Assembly: GCF_026385485.1 (NCBI RefSeq)
Contig: NZ_JANIDX010000004.1
Coordinates: 1-64,000, forward strand
Length of the DNA: 64,000 bases
Direction of reading: 5' to 3'
Source: Bombella pollinis
Lineage (GTDB): Bacteria > Pseudomonadota > Alphaproteobacteria > Acetobacterales > Acetobacteraceae
Shown here: positions 8,224-17,219 of the stretch, in pieces
Layout of the letters: each line of letters opens with the position of its first letter
Numbering within the stretch: position 1 is the first letter of the stretch
Notes under the pieces: model-generated
Told to the model about the DNA's origin: nothing
What the model saw: the letters and a program-made list of their open reading frames with translations, nothing else
Database searches by the model: none
Made by a program: the position numbers and the translations under genes

Positions 8224-8841
8224 TTATTCCCCATCATCATAATCATCATCGACATCAGCAGGATGACGAATAGGCGGGCGGGAGCGGTTATCGGCATTGC
8301 GGCGGGTGAAATGATGGGCAATATCCGCTAATTCCACAAAATGGTCGGTCTGGCGGCGGAGGTCATCACCAATCATTGGGGGGGTGGTTTTAACGGAGGA
8401 GATGACTGTCACACGGACACCACAAGCTTGCACCGCCTCTACAGCACGGCGAAGGTCGGAATCGCCACTGATGATGACGATGTGGTCCAACCGTGGGGCC
8501 TGCTCGATAAGGTCCACAGCCAGCTCGACATTCATATTCCCTTTGATGCGGCGTTGGCCAGATTGGTTGGTGAACTCCCGTGCTGTTTTAGTGACGAGAT
8601 GGTAGCCATTATAAGCAAGCCAATCTGTCAAGGGGCGTAGGGGGGAGTAATCCTCTGTCTCTGGCATAGCAGCGTAATAAAAGGCGCGTTGAAAGGCTGA
8701 TTGCTGCTCAAACAAATCCCGCAGTGCTAGGAAGTCCACCTCAAAGCCAAGATTGCGGGCTGCATGGTGGAGGCTGGCCCCGTTGATGAAAAGTGACGTG
8801 CGATCGTTTTTGCGTAGCAGAAGGTTAGACATATAGCTCAC
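8224..8841 (-). CDS. NYN (LabA-like PIN-fold) domain protein with altered active site
   Basis: A 205-residue protein of the NYN/LabA-like family, PIN-fold proteins thought to be RNases. The family layout is clear: LFINGASL (17-24), SPLRPLTDWLAYNGY, KGNMNVELAVD (100-110), IISGDSDLRR (123-132) and an acidic C-terminal tail (DVDDDYDDGE). Most homologues read FIDGANL and GNMD; here residue 20 is Asn, 23 is Ser and 104 is Asn, while D110, D127 and D129 remain. Catalysis may therefore be lost or weakened. The start is GTG 8841 or ATG 8832. It is divergent from rpoZ across a 358-base gap. Confidence 0.82.
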   Translation of the reverse strand: MSYMSNLLLRKNDRTSLFINGASLHHAARNLGFEVDFLALRDLFEQQSAFQRAFYYAAMPETEDYSPLRPLTDWLAYNGYHLVTKTAREFTNQSGQRRIKGNMNVELAVDLIEQAPRLDHIVIISGDSDLRRAVEAVQACGVRVTVISSVKTTPPMIGDDLRRQTDHFVELADIAHHFTRRNADNRSRPPIRHPADVDDDYDDGE

Positions 8842-9199
8842 TATAGGATTTTAAGTTGATGGGGTTATGCTAGGAGGAACGTCCTGTTTGCTCAGGTTTA
8901 GACCGTCAAATACTCTTGGCTTATGTGGTGGTAAACACCTTTTTCTTTCCCTGCTCCATAAATGGCTTTTGTGATGATGTAGCATCATCTGTGGTAAAGG
9001 CATGCCGCATGGAGGACAGGACAGCCCCTATGCCCCTTCTTACAGCTTTACGTTGCATCAATAAAGAGATTTATGATAGTTGCTCGCACAGATTGTGCGA
9101 TAGGTGGGTGTGATGCCATTCTTTTCGTGCTAGGCTGGGGCGGTTTTGCGAGAGAGCAAAGTCTGCTCGGTGTGATATTACAGGGGGAGAGCCAGTTTT
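8842..9199. other. 358-base intergenic region between NYN gene and rpoZ
   Basis: No convincing gene is present. A TTG-started 65-codon frame at 8916-9113 has no ribosome site and unnatural composition. Visible elements are an inverted repeat GATGATG-TAG-CATCATC near 8974 and the perfect palindrome at 9084-9100. The region must carry the divergent promoters of both neighbours, but no confident -35/-10 pair was found. No known small RNA was recognised. Confidence 0.6.
9084..9100. promoter_or_regulatory. 17-bp palindrome upstream of rpoZ
   Basis: TCGCACA-GAT-TGTGCGA is a perfect 7-bp inverted repeat with a 3-base centre, a shape typical of a dimeric repressor site. It lies 100 bases before the rpoZ start. 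The binding protein is unknown. Confidence 0.4.
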
Positions 9200-9565
9200 A
9201 TGGCACGTGTGACCGTAGAGGATTGCATTGAGAAGGTTTCAAACCGTTTTGACCTCGTATTGCTGGCTGCTCAGCGGGCGCGTGGTCTCTCCCGTGGGGA
9301 GGGGTTACAGGTCCCACGCGATAATGATAAAAATACTGTTGTAGCCCTGCGTGAAATTGCGGAGGACCATGTCAGCCTTGAAGGGCTGAAGAATGGGATT
9401 GTCCGCTCCATGGGCCATCAGCCAGAAGTTGAGCCTTCGGATGAGGAAGTGCTAGATTTGATCCCAACAGACCAGAATATCTTTGGTTTGCAGGATGTCT
9501 CCGCTGAGGAAGAAGCCGCTAATATGGCTGCTGATGAAGCTGGTTCTGGCCGGAGACGTCGCTAA
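9200..9565 (+). CDS. rpoZ: DNA-directed RNA polymerase omega subunit
   Basis: A 121-residue omega subunit, which helps assemble RNA polymerase and, in proteobacteria, contributes to (p)ppGpp binding. The N-terminal core is diagnostic: MARVTVEDCIEKVSNRFDLV, then LAAQRAR, then VVALREIAE. The acidic C-terminal extension ending in GSGRRRR is variable in the family. AGGGGGAG (9182-9189) lies 10 bases before the ATG. It precedes rsh, the (p)ppGpp enzyme gene, an order common in proteobacteria that links the alarmone target and its synthetase. Confidence 0.95.
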   Translation: MARVTVEDCIEKVSNRFDLVLLAAQRARGLSRGEGLQVPRDNDKNTVVALREIAEDHVSLEGLKNGIVRSMGHQPEVEPSDEEVLDLIPTDQNIFGLQDVSAEEEAANMAADEAGSGRRRR

Positions 9566-9662
9566 TCTTTAAAAGGCCGCCTCCTCTGTAAGCGGGAGAG
9601 GGGGTTGTTCTCGCACTGTTCTCCCAATTAGGGGGCTAGCGGGATGGAATGGAGGCGGGGTC

Positions 9663-11984
9663 GTGGGTGGTGAGTCGTTGCTTTCATCTGGAGGTTCAGA
9701 GGGAAAAACGGGTGAGACGGCCAACCCCGCGCCTAAAGACTTTCATCCGCCGATTCATGGTCTGTTAGAGCGTATTCGGCAATATGATGCTTATGCCGAC
9801 CTTGCCCAGATAGAAAAAGCCTATGACCTAGCGGCAAAAGCACATGAGGGGCAATGCCGTGATAATGGCGACCCTTACATCACGCACCCTATCGCCGTAG
9901 CGAATATTTTGGCGGGGTTTCATATGGACCCTGTCTCCATCATGGTGGGTTTGCTCCATGATACGGTGGAGGATACGGGCGTTACGCTGGAGAGCTTAAC
10001 GCAGCAATTTGGTAAAGATGTTGCTGCTATTGTGGATGGCGTAACCAAGCTTACGCGTTTGGAGCTGCAATCCGACCGGACAAAACAAGCAGAGAACTTC
10101 CGTAAGCTCGTTTTGGCGATGTCGCGTGATATTCGTGTCCTCATCGTCAAATTGGCCGATAGGCTGCATAATATGCGGACCTTGCATTATGTGCAGCGGA
10201 CGGATCGCCGCCAGCGTATTGCGCGTGAGACGTTGGATATTTACGCTCCCCTTGCCGAGCGCATCGGTATGGACCGCGTTAAGACAGAATTGCAGGATGT
10301 CGCTTTTGCGAATCTGGAGCCTGATGCTGATGCGACTATTCGCGCCCGGTTGAATTATCTGCGTGGCCAAGGCGCGGATATGATTGAGCAAATACGTTGT
10401 GAGTTGCTTACTCTTTGTAAAGAAGCTGGGGTAGAGGGGGCGGAGGTTGTTGGCCGAGAAAAGACGCCTTATTCCATCTGGGAGAAGATGAAGCGGCGTA
10501 ATGTCGCCTTTGAGCAGCTCTCGGATATCATGGCCTTTCGTATCCTCGTGCCTACGCGGGAGGCATGTTATGCGGCCCTGGGGGCTGTGCATGGGGCTTA
10601 CCCGATGATTGCCGGGCGGTTTAAGGATTATATCTCCACGCCGAAAACAAACGGTTATCAATCCTTGCATACAGGGGTGACGCTTTACCGCCCTCATAGC
10701 CAAAAGATTGAAGTGCAAATCCGCACGCCAGAGATGCACGACCTTGCCGAAAATGGCGTGGCCTCGCATTGGAGCTATAAAGATGGCTCTAACCCGAGTG
10801 AATATGAAACGGCTGTCTTGTCTGAGACCTTCGGGGCTTACACGCGTAAGCTGCGTTGGGTGCAAGATTTGTTGGATATTTTGGAGGATAGCCAAGGCCC
10901 TGATGAGTTCTTAGAGAATACGAAGTTAGAGCTTTATCAAGACCAAGTCTTTTGCTTTACCCCCAAAGGGCAGCTTATCTCTCTCCCGCGTGGGGCGACC
11001 CCGGTGGATTTTGCCTATGCGGTGCATAGCCAGATAGGGGATCGCTGCGTTGGGGCTAAGGTGAATGGTAGGCTCGTCCCGCTAAAGCATATTTTGCAAA
11101 ATGGGGACCAAATCGACATCATGACCGCACGGGGGGGCACACCTTCACCCTCGTGGGAGCGGTTTGTCGTTACCGGCAAAGCGCGGGCGCGTGTACGGCG
11201 GTTTGTTGCTCTCCAACAGCGGCAGAATAATGTAGAAAATGGCCGTGGTGCGGTGGCGCGGGCCTTCCGTCAAAAAGGGGTGGATGGCTCTGAAAAGGTG
11301 TTGGAGGGTATTTTAGGCACCTTAAAGCAGAATAGCCTTACAGATTTATACGGGGCTGTTGGGGCGGGTCATATAGACCCGAAAGATGTTGTTGGGGCGG
11401 CATATCCCGAGCTTTCCCGCCAAGGGCGCGCCCCGCGGATTGTCCCCGGCTTATCTCCGCGTTTGGAGGAGCGGTTAGGCCAGCGGTCTGCACCACTCAA
11501 ACCCCTTAATAGCCATGATAGCCCCTTGATTGAGGGCATCGGGAGTGGGATTGAGATTAATTTCGCGGGGTGTTGTCGCCCTCTGCCGGGGGACCGGATT
11601 GTCGGGATTATTGCACCCTCAAAAGGGGTGACGGTGCATCGGCGGAAATGTCATAATCTCAGCATGTTCTCCGACATGCCGGAGCGTTTTTTGGAGATTT
11701 CGTGGAGCGATGAGGCTATGGGGCGTGTCGGGCGGGATGCCCCCCGCTATATGGCGCGGCTCTCTGTTGTGGCAGGGAGTGACCCGGCTGTTCTTGCGGC
11801 TCTTACCAATCTCGCAACGCGGCATGAGGCGAGTGTGGTGAATTTGCGGATTGTGAATCGTCAGCTCGATTTTATGGAGATTTTGGTGGATTTGGAGGTC
11901 CGTAATAAAGGCCATCTTGCTACGGTATTAGCGAGTTTCCGCTCCGAGAAAGGCGTCCTCCAAGCAGAGCGGACGAAGGGATAA
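9663..11984 (+). CDS. rsh: bifunctional (p)ppGpp synthetase/hydrolase (RelA/SpoT)
   Basis: A 773-residue Rsh enzyme controlling the stringent response. Domains in order: HD hydrolase (LLHDTVEDTG, H99-D100), synthetase (YSIWEKMKRR, RFKDYISTPKTNGYQSLHTG, EVQIRTPEMH), TGS (VFCFTPKGQLISLPRGATP) and a C-terminal ACT domain (about 700-773). Both catalytic halves look intact, so it should make and degrade (p)ppGpp, as the single Rsh of alphaproteobacteria does. The start is GTG 9663 with GGAGG about 8 bases upstream. It follows rpoZ and is 5 bases before acpS. Confidence 0.93.
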   Translation: MGGESLLSSGGSEGKTGETANPAPKDFHPPIHGLLERIRQYDAYADLAQIEKAYDLAAKAHEGQCRDNGDPYITHPIAVANILAGFHMDPVSIMVGLLHDTVEDTGVTLESLTQQFGKDVAAIVDGVTKLTRLELQSDRTKQAENFRKLVLAMSRDIRVLIVKLADRLHNMRTLHYVQRTDRRQRIARETLDIYAPLAERIGMDRVKTELQDVAFANLEPDADATIRARLNYLRGQGADMIEQIRCELLTLCKEAGVEGAEVVGREKTPYSIWEKMKRRNVAFEQLSDIMAFRILVPTREACYAALGAVHGAYPMIAGRFKDYISTPKTNGYQSLHTGVTLYRPHSQKIEVQIRTPEMHDLAENGVASHWSYKDGSNPSEYETAVLSETFGAYTRKLRWVQDLLDILEDSQGPDEFLENTKLELYQDQVFCFTPKGQLISLPRGATPVDFAYAVHSQIGDRCVGAKVNGRLVPLKHILQNGDQIDIMTARGGTPSPSWERFVVTGKARARVRRFVALQQRQNNVENGRGAVARAFRQKGVDGSEKVLEGILGTLKQNSLTDLYGAVGAGHIDPKDVVGAAYPELSRQGRAPRIVPGLSPRLEERLGQRSAPLKPLNSHDSPLIEGIGSGIEINFAGCCRPLPGDRIVGIIAPSKGVTVHRRKCHNLSMFSDMPERFLEISWSDEAMGRVGRDAPRYMARLSVVAGSDPAVLAALTNLATRHEASVVNLRIVNRQLDFMEILVDLEVRNKGHLATVLASFRSEKGVLQAERTKG

Positions 11985-11989
11985 CCCGT

Positions 11990-12421
11990 ATGATTTTGGG
12001 TATTGGGGTGGATGTCTGTGCCATAGCGCGGATAGAGGGAGCCTTGGCGCGGCATGGGGAGGCGTTTTTGCAGCGTGTTTTTACGCCAGCGGAGCAATCT
12101 TACATACGCAGCCTCGCCCCTACGGCCCAAGCGGGGGCTTGTGCCAAGCGTTGGGCCGCAAAGGAGGCTTGTGCTAAAGCTTTGGGGACAGGCTTTGCCG
12201 AGGGCGTGCAGATGCAGGATATAGCCGTGGAGCGTAACGCGAAGGGTGCGCCGCTTATGAGTCTCTCTGGTAAGGCTGCGGCTCTTTTGCAAAAGCGTAC
12301 GCCAGAGGGTCATTATGCTGAGATTTTGGTGAGTATGAGTGATGATGCCCCTCTCGCAATGGCACAGGTTTTGATACAGCTTGTCCCTATAGGTGATGTA
12401 GAGAAAAGCGCAGCACGGTAA
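11990..12421 (+). CDS. acpS: holo-[acyl-carrier-protein] synthase
   Basis: A 143-residue AcpS that transfers 4'-phosphopantetheine from CoA to acyl carrier protein. Mg2+ ligands are D8 (GIGVDV) and E59 in the signature RWAAKEACAKALGTG. Length is slightly above the usual 125 owing to the C-terminus. It starts 5 bases after rsh, so it is in the same operon, and lies ahead of lepB, a standard alphaproteobacterial order. Confidence 0.94.
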   Translation: MILGIGVDVCAIARIEGALARHGEAFLQRVFTPAEQSYIRSLAPTAQAGACAKRWAAKEACAKALGTGFAEGVQMQDIAVERNAKGAPLMSLSGKAAALLQKRTPEGHYAEILVSMSDDAPLAMAQVLIQLVPIGDVEKSAAR

Positions 12422-12488
12422 ATTAACGCATGACCCCACAGGCCAAGCAGGCTATGCCGGGTGGGTTAGATTTAGGATATAGAGAGAT

Positions 12489-13328
12489 ATGAGCGCAGAG
12501 ACATCATTAGAGCCATCAGAGCAGAAGGAGAGCCTTGGGGCCTCTATTCGGCAGATTATCTTATGGATTGTGCTGATTGTGGCTGTGCGGTCTTTATTGG
12601 TGGAGCCTTTTAATATTCCCTCCGCCTCGATGGTGCCTACGCTGCAAGTGGGGGATTTTGTTGCTGTCTCTAAGATGAGCTACGGCTATTCCCGCTATTC
12701 CTTCCCGATGTCGCCTTCTTTCATCTCTGGGCGTTATTTTGCCAGTATGCCTCATCGTGGGGATGTAGCGGTGTTCCGTTATACGCAGAATACCTCCATT
12801 GATTATATCAAGCGTATTGTTGGCTTGCCGGGGGACCGGATTCGTATGGAGGAGGGGCGGCTCTTCATCAATGGGCAGGCCGTGCCAAGGCAGGATAAAG
12901 GCCCTTATAGCGTGCAGGATGAGCGCGGCTATGTGCTTTCTGGCACGCGTTATCGTGAGGTGATACCGCGGGAGGATGGTCGCGTTGTTGCGCATGATAT
13001 TTTGAAAATGCGTGACCATGACCTCGCTAATAATACGCCGGAATATATCGTCCCGCAGGGCTGTCTTTTCGCTATGGGGGATGATCGAGATGATAGCTCT
13101 GATAGCCGCTTCCAAGGGGGGCGTGAGACAGGGGCGTGTGCGGCCCCACCGGGGAATGCGTATCTCAGCGATAGTAGCGGGCATGACCTCGGATTCGTCC
13201 CTGTAGGAAATCTGGTGGGTAAGGCGAAGATTGTTCTTTTCTCTGTAGAGATGCGCCATCCAGCATGGCAATTTTGGTACTGGCCTGTGGAAATTCGGTG
13301 GGGCCGCTTTTTACACGGTATCGACTAA
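12489..13328 (+). CDS. lepB: signal peptidase I
   Basis: A 279-residue membrane-anchored serine protease that removes signal peptides of exported proteins. One membrane segment lies at about 22-38; the catalytic Ser is S47 in NIPSASMVPTL and the Lys is K108 in DYIKRIVGLPGDRI; the later GDDRDDSSDSR box is present. The stop overlaps the rnc start (TAATG), so translation is probably coupled. Confidence 0.95.
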   Translation: MSAETSLEPSEQKESLGASIRQIILWIVLIVAVRSLLVEPFNIPSASMVPTLQVGDFVAVSKMSYGYSRYSFPMSPSFISGRYFASMPHRGDVAVFRYTQNTSIDYIKRIVGLPGDRIRMEEGRLFINGQAVPRQDKGPYSVQDERGYVLSGTRYREVIPREDGRVVAHDILKMRDHDLANNTPEYIVPQGCLFAMGDDRDDSSDSRFQGGRETGACAAPPGNAYLSDSSGHDLGFVPVGNLVGKAKIVLFSVEMRHPAWQFWYWPVEIRWGRFLHGID

Positions 13329-14080
13329 TGATGACACGAGAGGACGCCGTTCGCCTTGTGGAAGCTAAGCTGAATCATCATTTTGAGGATTCAGCTCTGT
13401 TGCATGAAGCTTTGACCCATCGCTCTGCCGTGCCTCGGCGGGCAGGGCGGAATCGGGGACAGAAGAAGGACCAAAAGGGCGTAAAGAAGCCCCGTGGGCA
13501 AGGCTCTAATGAGCGGTTGGAGTTTATAGGTGACCGTGTTTTGGGCTTGCTCATGGCTGAATGGCTGTTTGAGCGGTACCCAGAGGAGCAAGAAGGGGCC
13601 TTAGGGGCGCGCCATGCACATTTGGTCTCACGCCCTGTTTTAGCCCGCATTGCGGAGCGGATTGAACTTTCTGAGGCTATACAAATTGCCCAACATGAGG
13701 AACATGCCGGGATTCGCGAGTTAGCGAGTGTCCTTGCCGATGGGATGGAGGCCCTTTTAGGGGCGTTATATCTTGATGCTGGGCTGGAGCCTGCACGGCA
13801 TGTTGTCCGCCGCTTATGGGATAGGGATATTGAGCGGAGCGGCCAGCCGCATAAAGAGCCTAAAACGTTATTACAAGAGTTTTTGCTAGGCCGTGGGGAA
13901 GCTTTGCCGCATTATGAGCTGACGTCTGCTGAGGGGCCATCTCATGCGCCTGTATTTTGTGTGGAAGTGCATGCGCTAGGGCAGGTCGGTGTTGGGCAGG
14001 CGGGCAATAAACGCGCGGCAGAAAGTGCTGCTGCAAAAGCGTTGTTAAAGCAGTTAGGACGGGAGGTGGACCATGACTGA
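13328..14080 (+). CDS. rnc: ribonuclease III
   Basis: A 250-residue double-strand-specific endoribonuclease for rRNA and mRNA processing. The signature NERLEFIGD (61-69) and the second acidic motif (LASVLADGMEALLGALYLD) are intact, followed by a dsRNA-binding domain (PKTLLQEFLLGRGEALPHYEL ... KRAAESAAAKALLKQL). Between THRS (30-33) and NERLEF is a 27-residue insert with about ten Lys/Arg that E. coli RNase III lacks. Starts ATG 13328 and 13331 are both possible. It overlaps lepB upstream and era downstream. Confidence 0.94.
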   Translation: MMTREDAVRLVEAKLNHHFEDSALLHEALTHRSAVPRRAGRNRGQKKDQKGVKKPRGQGSNERLEFIGDRVLGLLMAEWLFERYPEEQEGALGARHAHLVSRPVLARIAERIELSEAIQIAQHEEHAGIRELASVLADGMEALLGALYLDAGLEPARHVVRRLWDRDIERSGQPHKEPKTLLQEFLLGRGEALPHYELTSAEGPSHAPVFCVEVHALGQVGVGQAGNKRAAESAAAKALLKQLGREVDHD

Positions 14081-15014
14081 GGCTTTTACCCATCCAGAGA
14101 CATTATCCCCCGCTCATGATGGTGTGGCTCGTTGCGGGTTTGTGGCTCTAGTAGGGGCTCCTAATGCTGGTAAATCCACCTTGATGAATTATATCGTGGG
14201 GACCAAGCTTTCCATCGTTAGCCCTAAAGCACAGACGACACGCTTTCGGACTTTAGGCATTGTCATGCGTGGGGCAGCGCAGATTGTGTTTGTGGATTTG
14301 CCGGGGATTTTTAAACCCCGTCGGCGGTTGGACCGCGCGATGGTAAAAGCGGCTTGGAGCGGTGTGCAAGATGCTGATTTAAGCCTTTTATTGATTGATA
14401 GCCGCATTGGTTTGACGGATGAAATCCGCGACATCATCACCACGCTAAAGGAAAGCAAACGTCCTGTCTGGTTGGTGCTGAATAAAACCGACCTCATCGC
14501 CCATGATCAGCTTCTCCCCCTGACTAAAGCCGTTACGGATTTGCTGCGGGTGGAGGAGGTGTATATGGTCAGTGCGCGCTCTGGTGACGGGGTGGATGGG
14601 TTGTTAGATGGGCTGGCCAAAGTCTTGCCTGCAGGGCCATACCATTATCCAGAGGATGACCTAACGGACCTGCCTGACCGTTTTCTTGCTGCTGAGATTG
14701 TGCGGGAGCAGGTGTTTTTACAGACCCATGAGGAGATTCCTTATCATGCCACTGTGGAGACGGAATCGTTTAAAGTGCGGCCTGATGGGTCAATCCGTAT
14801 TGATGTAACAGTTTATGTCTCGCGGTCTGGTCATAAAGCGATTTTGATTGGCGAGCGCGGCCAGCGCATCCGGGAGATTGGGATGCGGGCGCGGAAGCAG
14901 CTATCAGGCTTGCTTGGCGCGCCGTGCCATCTTTTCCTGAATGTGAAGGAACGTGCAGCATGGGATGAAGAAACAGCCCGCCTCCGTGCCCTTGGTCTTG
15001 CTGAGCATAGCTGA
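14073..15014 (+). CDS. era: GTPase Era
   Basis: A 313-residue GTPase that binds 16S rRNA and assists 30S assembly. G1 is GAPNAGKST (28-36), G3 is DLPG, G4 is NKTD, and a C-terminal KH domain is present (IRIDVTVYVSRSGHKAILIG). The start overlaps rnc by 8 bases, the classic rnc-era coupling. The 94 bases after it contain no gene and probably the promoter of pyrH. Confidence 0.96.
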   Translation: MTEAFTHPETLSPAHDGVARCGFVALVGAPNAGKSTLMNYIVGTKLSIVSPKAQTTRFRTLGIVMRGAAQIVFVDLPGIFKPRRRLDRAMVKAAWSGVQDADLSLLLIDSRIGLTDEIRDIITTLKESKRPVWLVLNKTDLIAHDQLLPLTKAVTDLLRVEEVYMVSARSGDGVDGLLDGLAKVLPAGPYHYPEDDLTDLPDRFLAAEIVREQVFLQTHEEIPYHATVETESFKVRPDGSIRIDVTVYVSRSGHKAILIGERGQRIREIGMRARKQLSGLLGAPCHLFLNVKERAAWDEETARLRALGLAEHS

Positions 15015-15108
15015 GGGTTATGAGTTTTTCTTGTTTGCTGAGAGTTGGCTCTGTATGAGAGGGCTGACAAATATCCGGACACCCCTAAGCTAGAGAGCCG
15101 CTACGATT

Positions 15109-15846
15109 ATGAGTTCCGCCCCACAAAACCCTTCCTTCCCTTACAAACGTGTTCTCCTCAAAGTGTCTGGTGAGGCCCTCATGGGCAAAGGGACAGCCGG
15201 TGTAGACCCGGAGATGGTGGATATGGTCGCGGCCGATATTGCCGCCGTGGTTGCGATGGGAGGGGAGGTGTGCCTTGTTGTTGGGGGCGGCAATATCTTT
15301 CGCGGGTTAGCCGCAGCAGCCAAGGGGATGGACCGCGTACAGGGCGATTATGCCGGGATGTTGGCAACGGTTATCAATGCGCTCATGTTGCAAAATGCGT
15401 TGGAGAAGCGCGAGGTTGAAACCCGCGTGATGACGGCTATTCATATGGCGTCTATCGCTGAGCCTTACATCCGGCGGCGTGCTTTGCGGCATATGGAGAA
15501 GGGGCGAGTTGTTATTTTCGCTGCGGGGACGGGTAATCCTTTCTTCACGACCGACACCGCCGCGGCGTTACGCGCAAATGAGATGGAGTGCGATGCCCTC
15601 TTTAAAGGGACGCAGGTTGATGGTGTTTACTCTGACGACCCACGCCGCAATCCTGAAGCCACGCGGTATGAGCAGCTTACCTATATGGATGCTTTAGCAC
15701 GCAACCTGAAGGTTATGGACGCTGCCGCTGTGAGCCTTGCGCGAGAGAATACGCTGCCCATTATTGTTTTTAACATTCATGCACCGGGTGCCTTTGCTGC
15801 GGCGATGAAGGGGGAAGGACCCTTTACGCGCATTGTTGAAGGCTGA
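15109..15846 (+). CDS. pyrH: uridylate kinase
   Basis: A 245-residue UMP kinase of the amino-acid-kinase fold, forming UDP from UMP and ATP. Recognisable segments are RVLLKVSGEALMG at the start, VVGGGNIFRG, FAAGTGNPFFTTDTAAALRA and KGTQVDGVYSDDP. It begins the run pyrH-frr-uppS-cdsA-dxr-rseP. The elongation factor Ts gene, often upstream in proteobacteria, is not here; era is instead. Confidence 0.96.
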   Translation: MSSAPQNPSFPYKRVLLKVSGEALMGKGTAGVDPEMVDMVAADIAAVVAMGGEVCLVVGGGNIFRGLAAAAKGMDRVQGDYAGMLATVINALMLQNALEKREVETRVMTAIHMASIAEPYIRRRALRHMEKGRVVIFAAGTGNPFFTTDTAAALRANEMECDALFKGTQVDGVYSDDPRRNPEATRYEQLTYMDALARNLKVMDAAAVSLARENTLPIIVFNIHAPGAFAAAMKGEGPFTRIVEG

Positions 15847-15852
15847 GGTAAG

Positions 15853-15867
15853 ACGCGCTAAGCGCGT
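15853..15867 (+). other. short hairpin between pyrH and frr
   Basis: ACGCGC-TAA-GCGCGT is a perfect 6-bp hairpin just after the pyrH stop. It lacks a strong T-run and is more likely an mRNA stability or attenuation element than a full terminator. Confidence 0.35.
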
Positions 15868-15897
15868 TTAAAAGAATGGTTTTTGAGGAAGCATGTT

Positions 15898-16464
15898 ATG
15901 AGTACAGAATTAAACACCCTGTTAGATGACCTAAAACGCCGCATGGAAGGCGCGATAGAGAGTTTGCGGCGAGACCTCTCCGGCCTGCGTTCTGGTCGGG
16001 CTAGCCCTAATTTGTTGGAGCCGGTGCGGGTGGAGGTTTATGGCTCTGTTGTGCCGCTCTCGCAGGTTGGCTCTGTCGCTGTGCCAGAAGCGCGTATGCT
16101 AACAGTCTCCGTATGGGATGCTAGCGTTGTGTCCTCTGTTGAGAAAGCGATTCGCGATAGCGGGCTGGGGCTGAACCCTGCCGCTGAGGGTCAGACGATT
16201 CGTGTACCCATCCCTCAATTGACGGAAGAACGCCGCAATGAGATGGCCAAAGCCGCGGCACGCTATGCCGAAGGCGGACGTGTTGCTGTGCGTGGTGTCC
16301 GCCGTGATGGGATGGATAAAGCCAAAGGGCTAGAGAAGGATGGCGATATCAGCCAAGATGACCTGAAGGTCTGGACAGCTGCCATCCAAAAACTAACCGA
16401 TGATTATATTGGCCGGGTTGATACGCTGCTTGCTGATAAAGAGCGTGATATTAAGCAGGTCTGA
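15898..16464 (+). CDS. frr: ribosome recycling factor
   Basis: A 188-residue ribosome recycling factor that splits post-termination ribosomes with EF-G. Family features are LRSGRASPNLLEPVRVEVYG, the helical body, and the C-terminal DDYIGRVDTLLADKERDI. ATG 15898 is chosen because GAGGAAG lies 6 bases upstream; the in-frame TTG at 15883 would overlap that site. Length equals the family norm (185). Confidence 0.95.
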   Translation: MSTELNTLLDDLKRRMEGAIESLRRDLSGLRSGRASPNLLEPVRVEVYGSVVPLSQVGSVAVPEARMLTVSVWDASVVSSVEKAIRDSGLGLNPAAEGQTIRVPIPQLTEERRNEMAKAAARYAEGGRVAVRGVRRDGMDKAKGLEKDGDISQDDLKVWTAAIQKLTDDYIGRVDTLLADKERDIKQV

Positions 16465-16475
16465 TCGCTAGAGTC

Positions 16476-17219
16476 GTGGTGGCTTCTTCCCTCTCATCAT
16501 CTGCTAAGGATGTTCCCGCCGTGCCGCGCCATATGGCTGTGATTATGGATGGTAATGGGCGTTGGGCGCAGCAGCGCGGCTTACCTACAGTGCAGGGCCA
16601 CCGCGCTGGTGGGGAGGCTGTGCAGCGTTGTGTGCGGGCTGCCATACAAAATGGGGTGAAGTATCTCACCCTTTATGCTTTCTCCTCCGAGAATTGGCGG
16701 CGCTCTGGTGATGAGATCAAGGACCTTACCGGTCTGATGCAATTTTACTTGCGCCATCGCTTTAAGGAGCTGGATGAGCAAGGGGTACGGCTGCGGATTA
16801 TTGGTGAGCCTGAGCGTTTTGGGGCAGCTTTTTGTAAAGAGTTACGCCGTGCGGAAGATAAAACCGCACAGAATACGCGGCTAACGCTAATTTTGGCTTT
16901 GTCTTACGGGGGGCGTGCAGAAATTGCCGCAAGTGCGCGCGCTTTGGCAGAGCAAGTAAAAGCCGGGACATTACAGCCAGAAGCGATTGATGAGGGCCGC
17001 TTTGCCTCCGCTTTGCAGACACATGATGTCCCAGACCCGGATATTGTGGTCCGTACAAGTGGAGAGGCACGCCTGTCCAACTTCCTCTTATGGCAGTCTG
17101 CCTATGCGGAACTGATTTTTCTTGATGTGTTCTGGCCGGATTTTAGCGAGGCTGATTTTGCAGAGGTTCTCCAGCATTATAAAAGCCGCCAACGGCGGTT
17201 TGGAGGACGGCCATCATGA
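16476..17219 (+). CDS. uppS: undecaprenyl diphosphate synthase
   Basis: A 247-residue cis-prenyltransferase making undecaprenyl diphosphate, the lipid carrier for peptidoglycan and LPS units. The diagnostic MDGNGRWAQQRGLPTVQGH is near residue 22, with SSENWRR and a C-terminal RTSGEARLSNFLLWQSAYAE. The start is GTG 16476 with only a weak ribosome site, so the first 15-20 residues are uncertain. It overlaps cdsA by 4 bases (ATGA). Confidence 0.94.
   Translation: MVASSLSSSAKDVPAVPRHMAVIMDGNGRWAQQRGLPTVQGHRAGGEAVQRCVRAAIQNGVKYLTLYAFSSENWRRSGDEIKDLTGLMQFYLRHRFKELDEQGVRLRIIGEPERFGAAFCKELRRAEDKTAQNTRLTLILALSYGGRAEIAASARALAEQVKAGTLQPEAIDEGRFASALQTHDVPDPDIVVRTSGEARLSNFLLWQSAYAELIFLDVFWPDFSEADFAEVLQHYKSRQRRFGGRPS

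Noticed and set aside
8916..9113. A 65-codon open frame in the gap before rpoZ
   Set aside because: TTG start, no ribosome site, and a Cys/Phe-rich composition unlike neighbouring proteins.
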